Counted from the stretch's first letter, positions 1 to 7,954 are shown. The stretch: DNA of 17,884 bases from a bacterium UBP17_UBA6191 (GCA_002422125.1 DITF01000072.1:496-18379); one strand, 5' to 3'. Notes: generated by a model not told the origin, from the letters alone. Numbers and translations: made by a program.

Positions 1-713
1 TCCTGAACCAAAACGGCCCCTAGATTTGTGGCGATTAAAATTTCCAAAGCCTCAAACATACTTTGATCTCCCCGCACCAGAGGCAATTGATGACTCATCA
101 AGTCTCTGACTCGCGTCAGAAGCTTGCGACCCAGTGCTCCACGGGGGTGAAATCTGGCAAAATCATGGGACTCAAAATGTTTGATTTTCATAAGGGCTGC
201 AGCCAGTGCGTCCCCTATAACCAGAGAAGCCGTAGTTGTGGCCATTGGCGCAAGGTTTAAGGGGCAGCCTTCTTTTTGAATCTGATACACAATAGAAGCG
301 TCGGCTTCCTGGGCCAAAACCGAATCCCGGTTACCAGTGATAGCGATCAGTTTATTTCCAAATAGCTTCAAAGATGGTAAAAGCCCAATCAGCTCTTCGG
401 TATGCCCACTGTTGGAAAGGGCTAAAAACACATCTTCTGGCACGGTCATTCCCAGATCCCCGTGTAGAGCCTCAGCCGGGTGCATAAACAGAGCCGGTGT
501 GCCTGTGGAGGCTAAGGTTGCGCAAATTTTTCGACCAATCAGCCCCGATTTTCCCAGACCTGTTACAACCACTCGGCCTGTACAGACAGAAAGAATTTCT
601 ACAGCTTTTTGAAACTGCTCCCCTGCAAGAAGCTCAGACAAAGAAGATATCCCCCTGACTGTATGCTCCACAACCTCCTGGGCGGCTTTTACCCCTTCCA
701 TAACATTATTCAC
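1..713 (-). CDS. kdsD: Arabinose-5-phosphate isomerase (KdsD/KpsF/GutQ family), 3' end outside the window
   Basis: This enzyme interconverts ribulose 5-phosphate and arabinose 5-phosphate, the first committed step toward Kdo for lipopolysaccharide. I translated the frame by hand. The N-terminal SIS sugar-isomerase domain carries the nucleotide-fold-like motif TGLGKSGLIGRK, the family stretch HPAEALHGDLGM, and SNSGHTEEL. A linker FHPRGALGRKLL matches the family's HPGGxLGRRL. The start of a CBS domain follows (RDLMSHQLPLV) before the window edge, so about 238 residues are visible of a usual 320 or so. The start is uncertain: GTG at 713 lies just after the kdsA stop, with GGGG a few bases upstream, while ATG at 701 is the alternative. 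It is the last visible gene of the pyrG-kdsA-kdsD run, and the next step, KdsA, is encoded immediately upstream. Family assignment is firm; the choice of KdsD over the paralogues KpsF and GutQ rests on context. Confidence 0.93.
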   Translation of the reverse strand, partial: MNNVMEGVKAAQEVVEHTVRGISSLSELLAGEQFQKAVEILSVCTGRVVVTGLGKSGLIGRKICATLASTGTPALFMHPAEALHGDLGMTVPEDVFLALSNSGHTEELIGLLPSLKLFGNKLIAITGNRDSVLAQEADASIVYQIQKEGCPLNLAPMATTTASLVIGDALAAALMKIKHFESHDFARFHPRGALGRKLLTRVRDLMSHQLPLVRGDQSMFEALEILIATNLGAVLVQ

Positions 714-715
714 AA

Positions 716-1546
716 CTAACCCCGTTTTACCAAAGAATCAATCTTCTGGGCCATAATCAGAAGTTCTTCGAGCTGATGCAAGGGATACATGGTGGCTGGA
801 TCAGAGAGCCCCTTTTCGGGGGTTGGATGCACTTCCATAAACAGTCCATCAATCCCATTGGCAATGGCCGCCCTGACTTGATTAGGAATAAATTCACGCA
901 TGCCACCGGTCTGATTTCCCATGCCTCCTGGTAGCTGGGCCGAGTGGGTACCATCAAAAATTACCGGAACTCCAAAACCTCGAATCACGGGAAAAGAGCG
1001 TTGATCCACGACTAGATTGTTATATCCAAAGCTAGTACCCCTTTCGGTAATACACAGGTTTGGATTGCCGCAGCTATCAACTTTTTCAATGATGTTTTTG
1101 ACTTCCCAGGGGGATAGAAACTGGCCCTTTTTGACATGAATGGTTTTTTTAGTTTCAGCCGCCGCCTGTATCAAATCCGTCTGTCGGCACAAAAAAGCGG
1201 GAATCTGTAAAACATCAACTACCGATGCCACCTCAGCACACTGATCCTTATCATGCACATCGGTTAAAATGGGAAGATCTAATTCCTTTTTCAACTCCAA
1301 AAACCAGCCTAGGGCTTTGTCCATGCCAGGACCTCGATAGCCACTGATGGAAGAACGATTGGCCTTATCAAAGGAAGATTTAAAGATATATGGAATACCA
1401 AGACGGGTGGTGATTTCTTTGACCTTGCCCGCAATCTCAAACAGAAGCTCCCGACTTTCGGCAATACAAGGACCGGCAATCAGAACAAAAGGCAGGTTGC
1501 CCCCAAACTCAATATCTTTATTACATTTCACTATTCTTGGAATCAT
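716..1546 (-). CDS. kdsA: 3-deoxy-8-phosphooctulonate synthase (Kdo-8-phosphate synthase)
   Basis: KdsA condenses arabinose 5-phosphate with phosphoenolpyruvate to give Kdo 8-phosphate in the cytoplasm. The 276-residue length is normal and all family hallmarks are present: IAGPCIAES near residue 23, KSSFDKANRSS, ILTDVHD, IPAFLCRQTDL, KKGQFLSPW, ERGTSFGYNNLVVD, GTHSAQLPGG and FMEVHPTPEKGLSD. Known family biology separates metal-dependent enzymes, with Cys in the AGPC motif, from metal-independent ones with Asn. Cys27 here, with the His of GTHS and the Glu and Asp of the C-terminal motifs, points to the metal-dependent class. Its ATG at 1546 overlaps the pyrG stop by four bases (ATGA), so translation is probably coupled to pyrG, and kdsD follows within two bases of the stop if its GTG start is used. 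Confidence 0.97.
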   Translation of the reverse strand: MIPRIVKCNKDIEFGGNLPFVLIAGPCIAESRELLFEIAGKVKEITTRLGIPYIFKSSFDKANRSSISGYRGPGMDKALGWFLELKKELDLPILTDVHDKDQCAEVASVVDVLQIPAFLCRQTDLIQAAAETKKTIHVKKGQFLSPWEVKNIIEKVDSCGNPNLCITERGTSFGYNNLVVDQRSFPVIRGFGVPVIFDGTHSAQLPGGMGNQTGGMREFIPNQVRAAIANGIDGLFMEVHPTPEKGLSDPATMYPLHQLEELLIMAQKIDSLVKRG

Positions 1547-3138
1547 ACATTCTCCTTAAGCTGAATGCTTTTGGCCGCCTCAATCAAACCTTTAAACAGA
1601 GGGTGAGGTCTCCCTGCTCTGGACAAAAACTCAGGATGAAACTGGCAGGCAATAAAATAGGGATGATCCGTAATCTCAATCATTTCCACTAGGTGCGAAT
1701 CGGGAGACAAACCAGAAAAAACCAGCCCCTTGGCCTGCATGGCATCTCGGTACCCGTTATTAAACTCAAAACGGTGACGATGCCTTTCCTCAATTTTTTG
1801 GGTCCCGTATAGCCTCATAGCCAAAGATTCTTCCTTTAAATTACAGGGATAAAGACCTAGTCTCATTGTCCCGCCCATTTTATCCAAGGATCTTTGGTCT
1901 GCCATTAAATCAATCACAGGCTCACGGCAATCTGGATCCATTTCCCTGGAATTGGCTTTCTCCAGTCCTAGTTTACTGCGGGCAAACTCAATTACGGCGC
2001 ACTGCATGCCTAGGCATATTCCTAAAAATGGAATTGCATTTTCTCTAGCATATCGAATGGCGGCAATTTTTCCCTCAATGCCTCTAGGTCCAAAACCTCC
2101 GGGTACCAGGATAGCTTGCACCCTTGTCAGTTCCTTTTCAGAATATTCCTCAGAGTCTATCCAGCGCACCTCAACTCTGGCATTCATTGCCAATCCTGCA
2201 TGCAGGATGGCTTCAGAGATGCTTAGGTACGCGTCTCTTAGCTCCACATATTTGCCCACCACAGCCAGCCTTAAGGTAGTTTCACCCTTAAAATTCTCAA
2301 GAGCCTGAGCTAAAAAAGATTCTTTGGCACAGACATTTTCAAGGTTTAATACCTTGCCCACCTTGTCTAAAATACCCTCAGACTGCAATGCCTGAGGCGC
2401 ACGATAGAGATTATCGCTATTCATGGACTGAAAAACGGAATCTCTGGCTACGCTGGAAAAAAGGGCGATTTTTTCTCTGATTTCACGATTCAAAGGCTTT
2501 TCGGAACGGCATACCAATACATCTGGAATGATTCCAATTTCTCTTAACTTCTGAACAGAATGTTGGGTTGGTTTAGTTTTAAGCTCACCCGATCCATTCA
2601 AAAACGGCACTAAGGTCAGGTGAATATTGGCTACCTGATGATCCCCTAGATCCCAACGCAGTTGTCGAATAGCCTCTAAAAATGGCTGCGATTCAATATC
2701 TCCAACCGTCCCCCCCACTTCCACTACTAGAATCTGGGTCAGATTGCTACGAGCTGCGTCTAAAATTCTGGCCTTAATCTCATTGGTAATATGCGGAATC
2801 ACCTGTACGGTGGCTCCAAGGTAGTCGCCCCGCCTTTCTTTCGTGATTACGGTTTGATAAATTTTTCCCGTGGTCAGATTGTGTTTACCACTTAACCTTT
2901 CATCCAGAAATCTTTCATAGTGGCCCAAATCCAGATCCGTTTCCGAGCCATCATCAGTCACAAATACTTCTCCGTGCTGATAAGGAGACATTGTCCCCGG
3001 ATCCACATTGATATAAGGATCAAGTTTCATGATCGCGACTCGGTATCCACAGCATTTAAGCAAATGGCCAATGGATGCCGAAAAAATTCCCTTACCCAAA
3101 GAGGAAATCACCCCACCGGTGACAAAAATAATCTTCAT
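1543..3138 (-). CDS. pyrG: CTP synthase
   Basis: CTP synthase aminates UTP to CTP using glutamine and ATP. I start it at the ATG at 3138, giving 531 residues. This begins MKIIFVTGGV as the family normally does and has AAGGAA about seven bases upstream; an in-frame ATG at 3168 would add ten unconserved residues. The N-terminal amidoligase domain (about 1-265) has GGVISSLGKGI, KLDPYINVDPGTM, GEVFVTDDG, ETDLDLGHYERF and VEVGGTVGDIES. The C-terminal class I glutamine amidotransferase has PGGFGPRG, the nucleophile Cys375 in GICLGMQC, and His501/Glu503 in QFHPEF. It appears complete and catalytically intact. CTP is needed by both CMP-Kdo synthesis and CDP-diacylglycerol synthesis, which fits its position between pssA and kdsA. 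Its start overlaps the stop of a possible small upstream reading frame by four bases. Confidence 0.98.
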   Translation of the reverse strand: MKIIFVTGGVISSLGKGIFSASIGHLLKCCGYRVAIMKLDPYINVDPGTMSPYQHGEVFVTDDGSETDLDLGHYERFLDERLSGKHNLTTGKIYQTVITKERRGDYLGATVQVIPHITNEIKARILDAARSNLTQILVVEVGGTVGDIESQPFLEAIRQLRWDLGDHQVANIHLTLVPFLNGSGELKTKPTQHSVQKLREIGIIPDVLVCRSEKPLNREIREKIALFSSVARDSVFQSMNSDNLYRAPQALQSEGILDKVGKVLNLENVCAKESFLAQALENFKGETTLRLAVVGKYVELRDAYLSISEAILHAGLAMNARVEVRWIDSEEYSEKELTRVQAILVPGGFGPRGIEGKIAAIRYARENAIPFLGICLGMQCAVIEFARSKLGLEKANSREMDPDCREPVIDLMADQRSLDKMGGTMRLGLYPCNLKEESLAMRLYGTQKIEERHRHRFEFNNGYRDAMQAKGLVFSGLSPDSHLVEMIEITDHPYFIACQFHPEFLSRAGRPHPLFKGLIEAAKSIQLKENV

Positions 3139-3260
3139 GAACGGTTTCCTTCCCTCAAGTGCATCCATTCAACCCTTAAAGGCGACTCCCTAACCGTGCT
3201 CAGGGAACCAAAAAATAAAGACAGACAGAAATAGATGAGCAAAAGAACCATAAGGGCCAT
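3135..3260 (-). CDS. Possible 41-residue single-span membrane peptide between pssA and pyrG
   Basis: From ATG 3260 the frame encodes a peptide starting MALMVLLLIYFCLSLFFGSL, about 17 strongly hydrophobic residues that could form one membrane span, followed by a charged tail (TVRESPLRVEWMHLREGNRS). It starts seven bases after the pssA stop, and its TGA overlaps the pyrG ATG in the ATGA arrangement common in translationally coupled operons. A purine run AGAGGG lies directly before the ATG and ten bases before a second in-frame ATG at 3251. I recognise no family. The open frame extends upstream to 3398, but that part lies inside pssA in another frame, so I do not include it. It could be a leader peptide affecting pyrG translation, a small membrane protein, or chance. 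Confidence 0.4.
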   Translation of the reverse strand: MALMVLLLIYFCLSLFFGSLSTVRESPLRVEWMHLREGNRS

Positions 3261-3278
3261 GCCCTCTTCACGAGAGGG
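3253..3278 (-). promoter_or_regulatory. Two mutually exclusive hairpins at the start of the small frame upstream of pyrG
   Basis: On the minus strand, CCCTCT-CGTGA-AGAGGG (3278-3262) forms a perfect six-pair stem spanning the pssA stop. The overlapping AGGGC-ATG-GCCCT (3265-3253) forms a five-pair stem with the start codon of the small frame in its three-base loop. Both use the same AGGG purines, which are also the candidate ribosome binding site, so only one hairpin can form at a time. No T-rich run follows, so it does not look like an intrinsic terminator. A role in controlling entry into pyrG is inference only. Confidence 0.3.
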
Positions 3279-4014
3279 TTTTACCCCGATTTGATCGCGA
3301 GCGGTTGCGTCCAAATTTTTTCCCTCCGTAATAAATCGAAACATAAAGCACAGCCAAAGAAATGCCAAACAATACCTGAGGCAGCTTCTGAAATACAATG
3401 GCCCCAGTCACAAACAAAAAAAACAGAACCTGAGACAGCATCTTAACTTTACTTTGAGGCTTACCTACTTTAAGCGTGGGGAAATTACCATTCATAAGCA
3501 GAGCCAACACAATGGACAGGCCCAGAATCAGATAACCAACCTCTGGGTGATTCCCCAATCCACGGCCAAAAGCAACCCCAAAACTGGCAAATATACCCGC
3601 AGATAAAGTCGATGGTATGCCTATAAAACAGTCTGGGGCATTGGGATTTGAGGCCAGTTTGTCAAACTTGTACAAACGATAAAATGTGCCCACAATATAA
3701 ACTAGCCCACAAATGCAGGCTAAAAACTGCCAAATCTCGGAACCAAACAAAGCGCGATTCTGAATCATAAGCACACCGGGCACTAGACCAAAGGCCACGG
3801 CATCTACTATAGAATCCAGTTTCATACCAAAATGCGAGGTGGCTTTTAGGGTGCGAGCCGCTGTACCATCCAGTTTGTCCAAAACCACGCACTTTAAGAG
3901 ATCCCAACAGCCGGCCACCATAGTGCCGGCCATCATGGCCTGTATGGCATACCAGAGGCTCAAGAGAGAGATAGCCGAGGGAATAAGGTATTTAAGCCGG
4001 AGTACGAAGCCCAT
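3268..4014 (-). CDS. pssA: CDP-diacylglycerol--serine O-phosphatidyltransferase (phosphatidylserine synthase)
   Basis: This integral membrane enzyme transfers a phosphatidyl group from CDP-diacylglycerol to serine, leading to phosphatidylethanolamine. The CDP-alcohol phosphatidyltransferase signature is complete: D46xxD49G50xxA53R54, then G63xxxD67xxxD71 (DKLDGTAAR, GMKLDSIVD). The stretch after it, AVAFGLVPG, together with FIGIPSTLSAG, is typical of the PssA branch rather than PgsA. Several hydrophobic segments span the 248 residues, and the tail is basic (KKFGRNRSRSNRGK), as expected for a cytoplasmic end at the membrane. The ATG at 4014 overlaps the end of the upstream NFACT gene by 23 bases. 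The ribosome binding site is weak or distant, which suggests translational coupling. No decarboxylase (psd) is in view. PssA is preferred over other CDP-alcohol transferases on motif context, not by alignment. Confidence 0.9.
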   Translation of the reverse strand: MGFVLRLKYLIPSAISLLSLWYAIQAMMAGTMVAGCWDLLKCVVLDKLDGTAARTLKATSHFGMKLDSIVDAVAFGLVPGVLMIQNRALFGSEIWQFLACICGLVYIVGTFYRLYKFDKLASNPNAPDCFIGIPSTLSAGIFASFGVAFGRGLGNHPEVGYLILGLSIVLALLMNGNFPTLKVGKPQSKVKMLSQVLFFLFVTGAIVFQKLPQVLFGISLAVLYVSIYYGGKKFGRNRSRSNRGKTLS

Positions 4015-5710
4015 GATTTAACAGATTCGCTTCCAGTTTATTGACTATCCCCTTATCCATTCGTACGCTGATGGTCTTATGCTCATCCACCCTAACCAGT
4101 CCAGGATGGCCCCCAGACTGAGAATGAACATGTTTCATTTCAGCATAAATGACTTCCAGTTTGCCTTCTTCACGACCTTTGGACAGGTAGGCCGCCAACT
4201 GGGCCGCCTCACGGATACAATCCGAAGATGCCCTGGTTCCTTCCTTCAAAAGCACATGGGACCCAGCCAAATCCTTGGCATGGAACCACAAATCCTCTCT
4301 AGTCCCCGCATGCCGTACTAGGTAGTCATTTTCTTTATCGTTACGACCAGCGTACAAGGTGGCTCCAGCCGAGCTTAAAAACATTCTAAGCTTCGATGCC
4401 TTGACCTTCTTTTTCGAGGTGACTGAAACCTGTTCTTTCGATTTGGCCCTGAGTCCAAGCGAAGATAACCTTTGTACAAAAAGCTCCATGCGCGAAGGAT
4501 CGGATTCATGCATGGCCTCCAGTTTCAAACGATTCAGCTTCTGTAACAGTTTTTCCAGTTTTTGGATTTCTTCCTCAACTTTGATCAATCCCCGTTTGTA
4601 CTTTTTGGCCTTATTGTAGTAAGCCTGTACATTGGCATCCGCTCCAAGCCTTGGATCCAATGTCATTGTAATCACAGAGCTATTTTCCGTAAAATAGTCA
4701 ATCACCGTGACCTCTGATGTAAAAGCCTTGATGCGATTTCTCTGGGTGCTCAAAAGACCAGCTTGTCTCTCAATTTCCTTGTGGGTCGCATAGGTTTCTC
4801 TCCGTGCCAAAAATCCCCTTAAAACCTTTTCCTTTTGCTGAATCTCACGATCAATTACCGACATGGCTTCAAGTCTGGCTTTTCTTAAAATTTCGCGATT
4901 CTGTTCAGAAGGAGCAAATTCTGAAAACAAAGATAAAAGAGACTTATGCCTGTGCACAATTCCCTCTTCCACCACCGGATAAATAGAATAGTCCACGATT
5001 CCAAATTCATCAGAAATCAGATAAAATTCATTCGTGCTCAACGAGGTCTGGATTTCTTTATCCAGGGCTTCTTTATCCTCTAGTGCCTCTGGGCAATCCC
5101 TAAGAATAAAACTCAATAACTTAGGAGTCAGTTCACGGCACAAGCCTAAAAGAGAGCTTTTTTCCTTATGGGTCAGAATCTCTCGGATCAAAGGATCTTC
5201 AAAATCTACATCCTGTAGCTTCGGTTTGGGGTGTTCTGGTATATGATAAACATCTCCTGCCTGTACCCCATGCCGATGGGCTCCCAAAATACTTTTGTCA
5301 GAATCCATTAGAATCAGGTTGGCGCGAGATCCCTGAAGCTCTACCGCTAGCCAATGGGTCAAATTGTCTTCTACACCGGGGCGGCCAAACCCTAAAAGCA
5401 AAACTCTTTCTGCCCAAGGGGACTCAACTGCCAACAATCGCAGTCCCGTCAAATGCTTGCGCATCAATCCACAGAAAGCCGGCGGCTGTTCAGGTGCTTC
5501 CTCACGATGAGGCAAAATATACATAGCACAGCAGGATGCCTGTAGCTGAATATGTAAGTATGTGTTTTTGTCTTCCTTCTTATCAGGGCGATAAAACTGC
5601 AAAACCAACAGGTCTTCACGAATTTCATGAATCCCATCAAGTCGGGCCCTGAAATACTGTTCCCTAAATTCCCGCCCCAATATCGAAACTTCCAACCAAT
5701 CTAACTTCAC
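3992..5710 (-). CDS. NFACT-family protein (RqcH/fibronectin-binding-protein-A-like ribosome quality control factor)
   Basis: NFACT proteins bind 50S subunits carrying stalled peptidyl-tRNA; bacterial RqcH recruits tRNA-Ala and adds C-terminal alanine tails. The 572 residues show the family layout. An NFACT-N domain (about 1-200) includes FCGLMRKHLTG at 79-89. A helical, coiled-coil middle (about 280-430) contains runs such as EEEIQKLEKLLQKLNRLKLE. The C-terminal NFACT-R domain (about 445-555) includes RNDKENDYLVRHAG, DLWFHAKDLAGSHVLL and EAAQLAAYLSKGR. The family's functionally important Asp-Arg pair after the KHL motif reads Glu101-Arg102 here, a conservative change. The start is a GTG at 5710, supported by GGGGGAG seven bases upstream. 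It overlaps pssA downstream and lies 56 bases after the TPR gene. It may be an RqcH orthologue, but activity is unproven given the Glu substitution. Confidence 0.88.
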   Translation of the reverse strand: MKLDWLEVSILGREFREQYFRARLDGIHEIREDLLVLQFYRPDKKEDKNTYLHIQLQASCCAMYILPHREEAPEQPPAFCGLMRKHLTGLRLLAVESPWAERVLLLGFGRPGVEDNLTHWLAVELQGSRANLILMDSDKSILGAHRHGVQAGDVYHIPEHPKPKLQDVDFEDPLIREILTHKEKSSLLGLCRELTPKLLSFILRDCPEALEDKEALDKEIQTSLSTNEFYLISDEFGIVDYSIYPVVEEGIVHRHKSLLSLFSEFAPSEQNREILRKARLEAMSVIDREIQQKEKVLRGFLARRETYATHKEIERQAGLLSTQRNRIKAFTSEVTVIDYFTENSSVITMTLDPRLGADANVQAYYNKAKKYKRGLIKVEEEIQKLEKLLQKLNRLKLEAMHESDPSRMELFVQRLSSLGLRAKSKEQVSVTSKKKVKASKLRMFLSSAGATLYAGRNDKENDYLVRHAGTREDLWFHAKDLAGSHVLLKEGTRASSDCIREAAQLAAYLSKGREEGKLEVIYAEMKHVHSQSGGHPGLVRVDEHKTISVRMDKGIVNKLEANLLNHGLRTPA

Positions 5711-5766
5711 CAGAAAACTCCCCCACCAGAAGCCAAATCATCTGAGGCCGACTGACAATCAGAATA

Positions 5767-6621
5767 CTACGCCTGTTTCTGCAAGGATTTGGCAACCTCG
5801 CTCGCGTAAACATACAACGGATTTTCCTTGGCGCGTGAAGATTTTTTTGTCAGACGCATGGCAGCTTCAAACTGATTTAAAGCTTCCTGCCTTTGACCAA
5901 GGGCTACATGGATCTCTCCAAGGGTACAATAAGCCTGGGCATATTCAGGCTTTTCCGATACTACCTGAGATGCCTCTTGCATAGCTTCCTGATGCATTCC
6001 AAGCTGTAAAAGACAATCTGCCATGTTATTTCTGGCCACATGAGCCTCTTCAGGATTTAGCTCCAATGCCTTACGGTAATGGTTTAAAGCCTCCGCATAC
6101 TGTTCACTGGAATACAGGGCATTGCCATAATTATAATGTAGCTCATCCCCGTCGGCTCCTAGTTCCATAGCTTTAGAATAACAATCACAGGCCCGTACAA
6201 ACTGCTCTAGTTCATAATGGCACATTGCCTGATAAAAATAAGTATCCGAGGATTCGGGATTTAACTCCGATGCCCGTATGAATTCCATCAAAGCGTCTTC
6301 AAATTCTTCCAGATTGTAATAAGCAAAACCAATATTGAATCTGGCACTCTCAAGTTTTGGATTGATGATTAAAGCTTCCATCCAGGCCACAATCGCCTTC
6401 CAGTGCTTCTTGTTCTTAAAATAGACATTTCCCAAGTTGTACTGAGCCTCAAAAAAATCCGGCTTGATTCTTAAGGCAGTCCGATAGGAGTCCTCAGCTA
6501 AGGATAAACTATCCATGCGGTAGAACAGATTCCCCAGATCCTTGTGCAAAACAGGATTCATCGCATCCGCCTCGACCATACTTTTTACCTTGGCCAGTTC
6601 CGCAGCATAATACTTTTTCAT
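5767..6621 (-). CDS. TPR-repeat protein
   Basis: The 284-residue protein is almost entirely tetratricopeptide repeats, about seven units of 34 residues from residue 24 to 265. Examples are NLGNVYFKNKKHWKAIVAWM, NIGFAYYNLEEFEDALMEF, NYGNALYSSEQYAEALNHY and TLGEIHVALGQRQEALNQF, showing the usual W/L-G-Y-A-P spacing. No signal peptide or membrane segment is visible, so a cytoplasmic scaffold or adaptor role is likely, with an unknown partner. The start is well supported by GGGAGG just before ATG 6621 and a TATAAT box upstream. It is probably the first gene of the run leading through the NFACT gene to pyrG-kdsA-kdsD, since only 56 bases separate it from the NFACT gene and I see no convincing terminator there. 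TPR sequence alone does not define a function. Confidence 0.9.
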   Translation of the reverse strand: MKKYYAAELAKVKSMVEADAMNPVLHKDLGNLFYRMDSLSLAEDSYRTALRIKPDFFEAQYNLGNVYFKNKKHWKAIVAWMEALIINPKLESARFNIGFAYYNLEEFEDALMEFIRASELNPESSDTYFYQAMCHYELEQFVRACDCYSKAMELGADGDELHYNYGNALYSSEQYAEALNHYRKALELNPEEAHVARNNMADCLLQLGMHQEAMQEASQVVSEKPEYAQAYCTLGEIHVALGQRQEALNQFEAAMRLTKKSSRAKENPLYVYASEVAKSLQKQA

Positions 6622-6647
6622 GAGATACCTCCCGTAACGGCAAAAGC

Positions 6648-6676
6648 ATTATACTTTGAAAATTAGGTGGATTGAA
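6648..6676 (-). promoter_or_regulatory. Putative sigma-70 promoter for the TPR-NFACT-pssA-pyrG-kds run
   Basis: On the minus strand a perfect TATAAT -10 box (6653-6648) follows a poor -35 match TTCAAT (6676-6671) with a 17-base spacer. It sits about 27 bases upstream of the TPR start, so the leader would be short. The -10 match is strong; the -35 match is weak. Confidence 0.55.
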
Positions 6677-6680
6677 AGGA

Positions 6681-6708
6681 TTGACGATTGTATTTCGGAC
6701 ATTAGAAT
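6681..6708 (+). promoter_or_regulatory. Putative sigma-70 promoter for the clostripain-like protease gene
   Basis: TTGACG (6681-6686) and TAGAAT (6703-6708) are separated by 16 bases and lie 30 bases before the ATG at 6738. This is a good match to the housekeeping consensus. It stands back to back with the minus-strand promoter, only four bases separating the two -35 elements, so one bound regulator could affect both directions. Confidence 0.6.
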
Positions 6709-6737
6709 AGGATCACACTATTTATGCGGAGTCAAAT

Positions 6738-7931
6738 ATGAAAAAAACCATGCTAAGAGGCCTTTTAGGGTTGAGTCTGATTTGTGGATTAACCCCCAAT
6801 TTTGAGGCTTCTACCATGCCCAAGAAAGCTTGGACTCTGATGGTGTTTCTGAATGGGGACAATAATCTGGACCGTTTTGGGGTTCAGGATGTTGAAGAAA
6901 TGACCAAAGTTGGCTCAAGTGACTCCGTCAATGTAATTGTGCAGTTTGACCGAGCCTACGAAAAACCCGCCGATCGCCTTTTTATCAAACACGGCAGTTT
7001 TGATGTCGTGGAGCATCTCGGTGAAGTAGACATGGGTTCGGTGGATGTTTATGTGGACTTTGTAAAATGGGGCATAGAAAATTATCCCGCCGATCATTAT
7101 GCAGTGGTCATGTGGAATCATGGTTCAGGCTGGAACAAACAACCAGGTACCGAAATCAAAGGCATTTCTTATGATGACCAGTCTGGAAATCACATCACCA
7201 CCAATCAATTAACCGATGCCCATAACCGCATTGCCCAGATGTTAGGCAAAAAGTTGGATATTTTAGCCTTTGATGCCTGCCTGATGCAGATGCTGGAAGT
7301 GTCCTACGCCGTCAAAGATTCCGTGGAAGTAATGCTAGCCTCAGAAGAAGTAGAACCAGGAGAAGGCTGGGCTTACACTGAAGCCCTAAACGCCCTGCAA
7401 AAAGCCGGAGCTGGCCGCCATGGGGCCGAAGCCTTTGCCACCGAAGTTGTGGACACCTACATCCGCTCCTACCAGAATGGCTCTCAAGGCAACCGCAAGG
7501 CCACACAAAGCTGGGTCTACCCCGCCAGACTGGACAAGGTTGTTGAAACCCTCAATGCCGCCGCCCAATCCCTAATGAAGCCCACCTATACCGATGCCAT
7601 CAAAGCTGCAATTTCCGAAGTCCAGCGCTATCACGAACGCTCCAATGCCGATGCCATTCACTTCCTGAAACTGCTTCAGCCCTCAGTAAGCGCCGAAGAT
7701 CAAATCCTGATTGCCCAAGCCATTGCCGCCATAGAAGCCCATGTCGGTCACAGTAAAAACACAGGTGGCAGCATGGCAAACAGCTTTGGCACTGCCCTTT
7801 ACATCCCCACCCGTGGCTGGTCCTACAACAAAAAATACGAAGATCTTGCCTGGGCCAAAGACACCCTCTGGGATGAATTTCTCAACGCCCATTTTAAGGC
7901 TTCCAATACCTTGGAATCTGATTTGAAGTGA
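6738..7931 (+). CDS. Secreted clostripain-like cysteine protease (peptidase family C11)
   Basis: The 397-residue protein begins with a signal peptide (KK, then LRGLLGLSLICGLT, with probable cleavage around residues 22-26), so it is exported. The C11 caspase-like fold is recognisable from WTLMVFLNGDNNLD (32-45), the catalytic His128 in MWNHGSGW, and the catalytic Cys181 in ILAFDACLMQMLEVSY. Downstream are ASEEVEPGEGWAYTEAL and a C-terminal helical part. Characterised members such as clostripain cut after arginine; specificity here is unknown. GGAG lies eight bases before the ATG. It is the only plus-strand gene in the window and stands alone between divergent and convergent neighbours. Base composition changes along the gene: the first third has G exceeding C, while the last 600 bases are C-rich on the coding strand. 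The catalytic assignment is firm; the biological role is not known. Confidence 0.92.
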   Translation: MKKTMLRGLLGLSLICGLTPNFEASTMPKKAWTLMVFLNGDNNLDRFGVQDVEEMTKVGSSDSVNVIVQFDRAYEKPADRLFIKHGSFDVVEHLGEVDMGSVDVYVDFVKWGIENYPADHYAVVMWNHGSGWNKQPGTEIKGISYDDQSGNHITTNQLTDAHNRIAQMLGKKLDILAFDACLMQMLEVSYAVKDSVEVMLASEEVEPGEGWAYTEALNALQKAGAGRHGAEAFATEVVDTYIRSYQNGSQGNRKATQSWVYPARLDKVVETLNAAAQSLMKPTYTDAIKAAISEVQRYHERSNADAIHFLKLLQPSVSAEDQILIAQAIAAIEAHVGHSKNTGGSMANSFGTALYIPTRGWSYNKKYEDLAWAKDTLWDEFLNAHFKASNTLESDLK

Positions 7932-7954
7932 TTCTGTACCAGTTCATCAAATCC

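Noticed and set aside
3139..3168. Ten-residue N-terminal extension of PyrG
   Set aside because: The family begins at MKxIFVTGG; the ATG at 3138 has its own ribosome binding site and coupling to the upstream stop.
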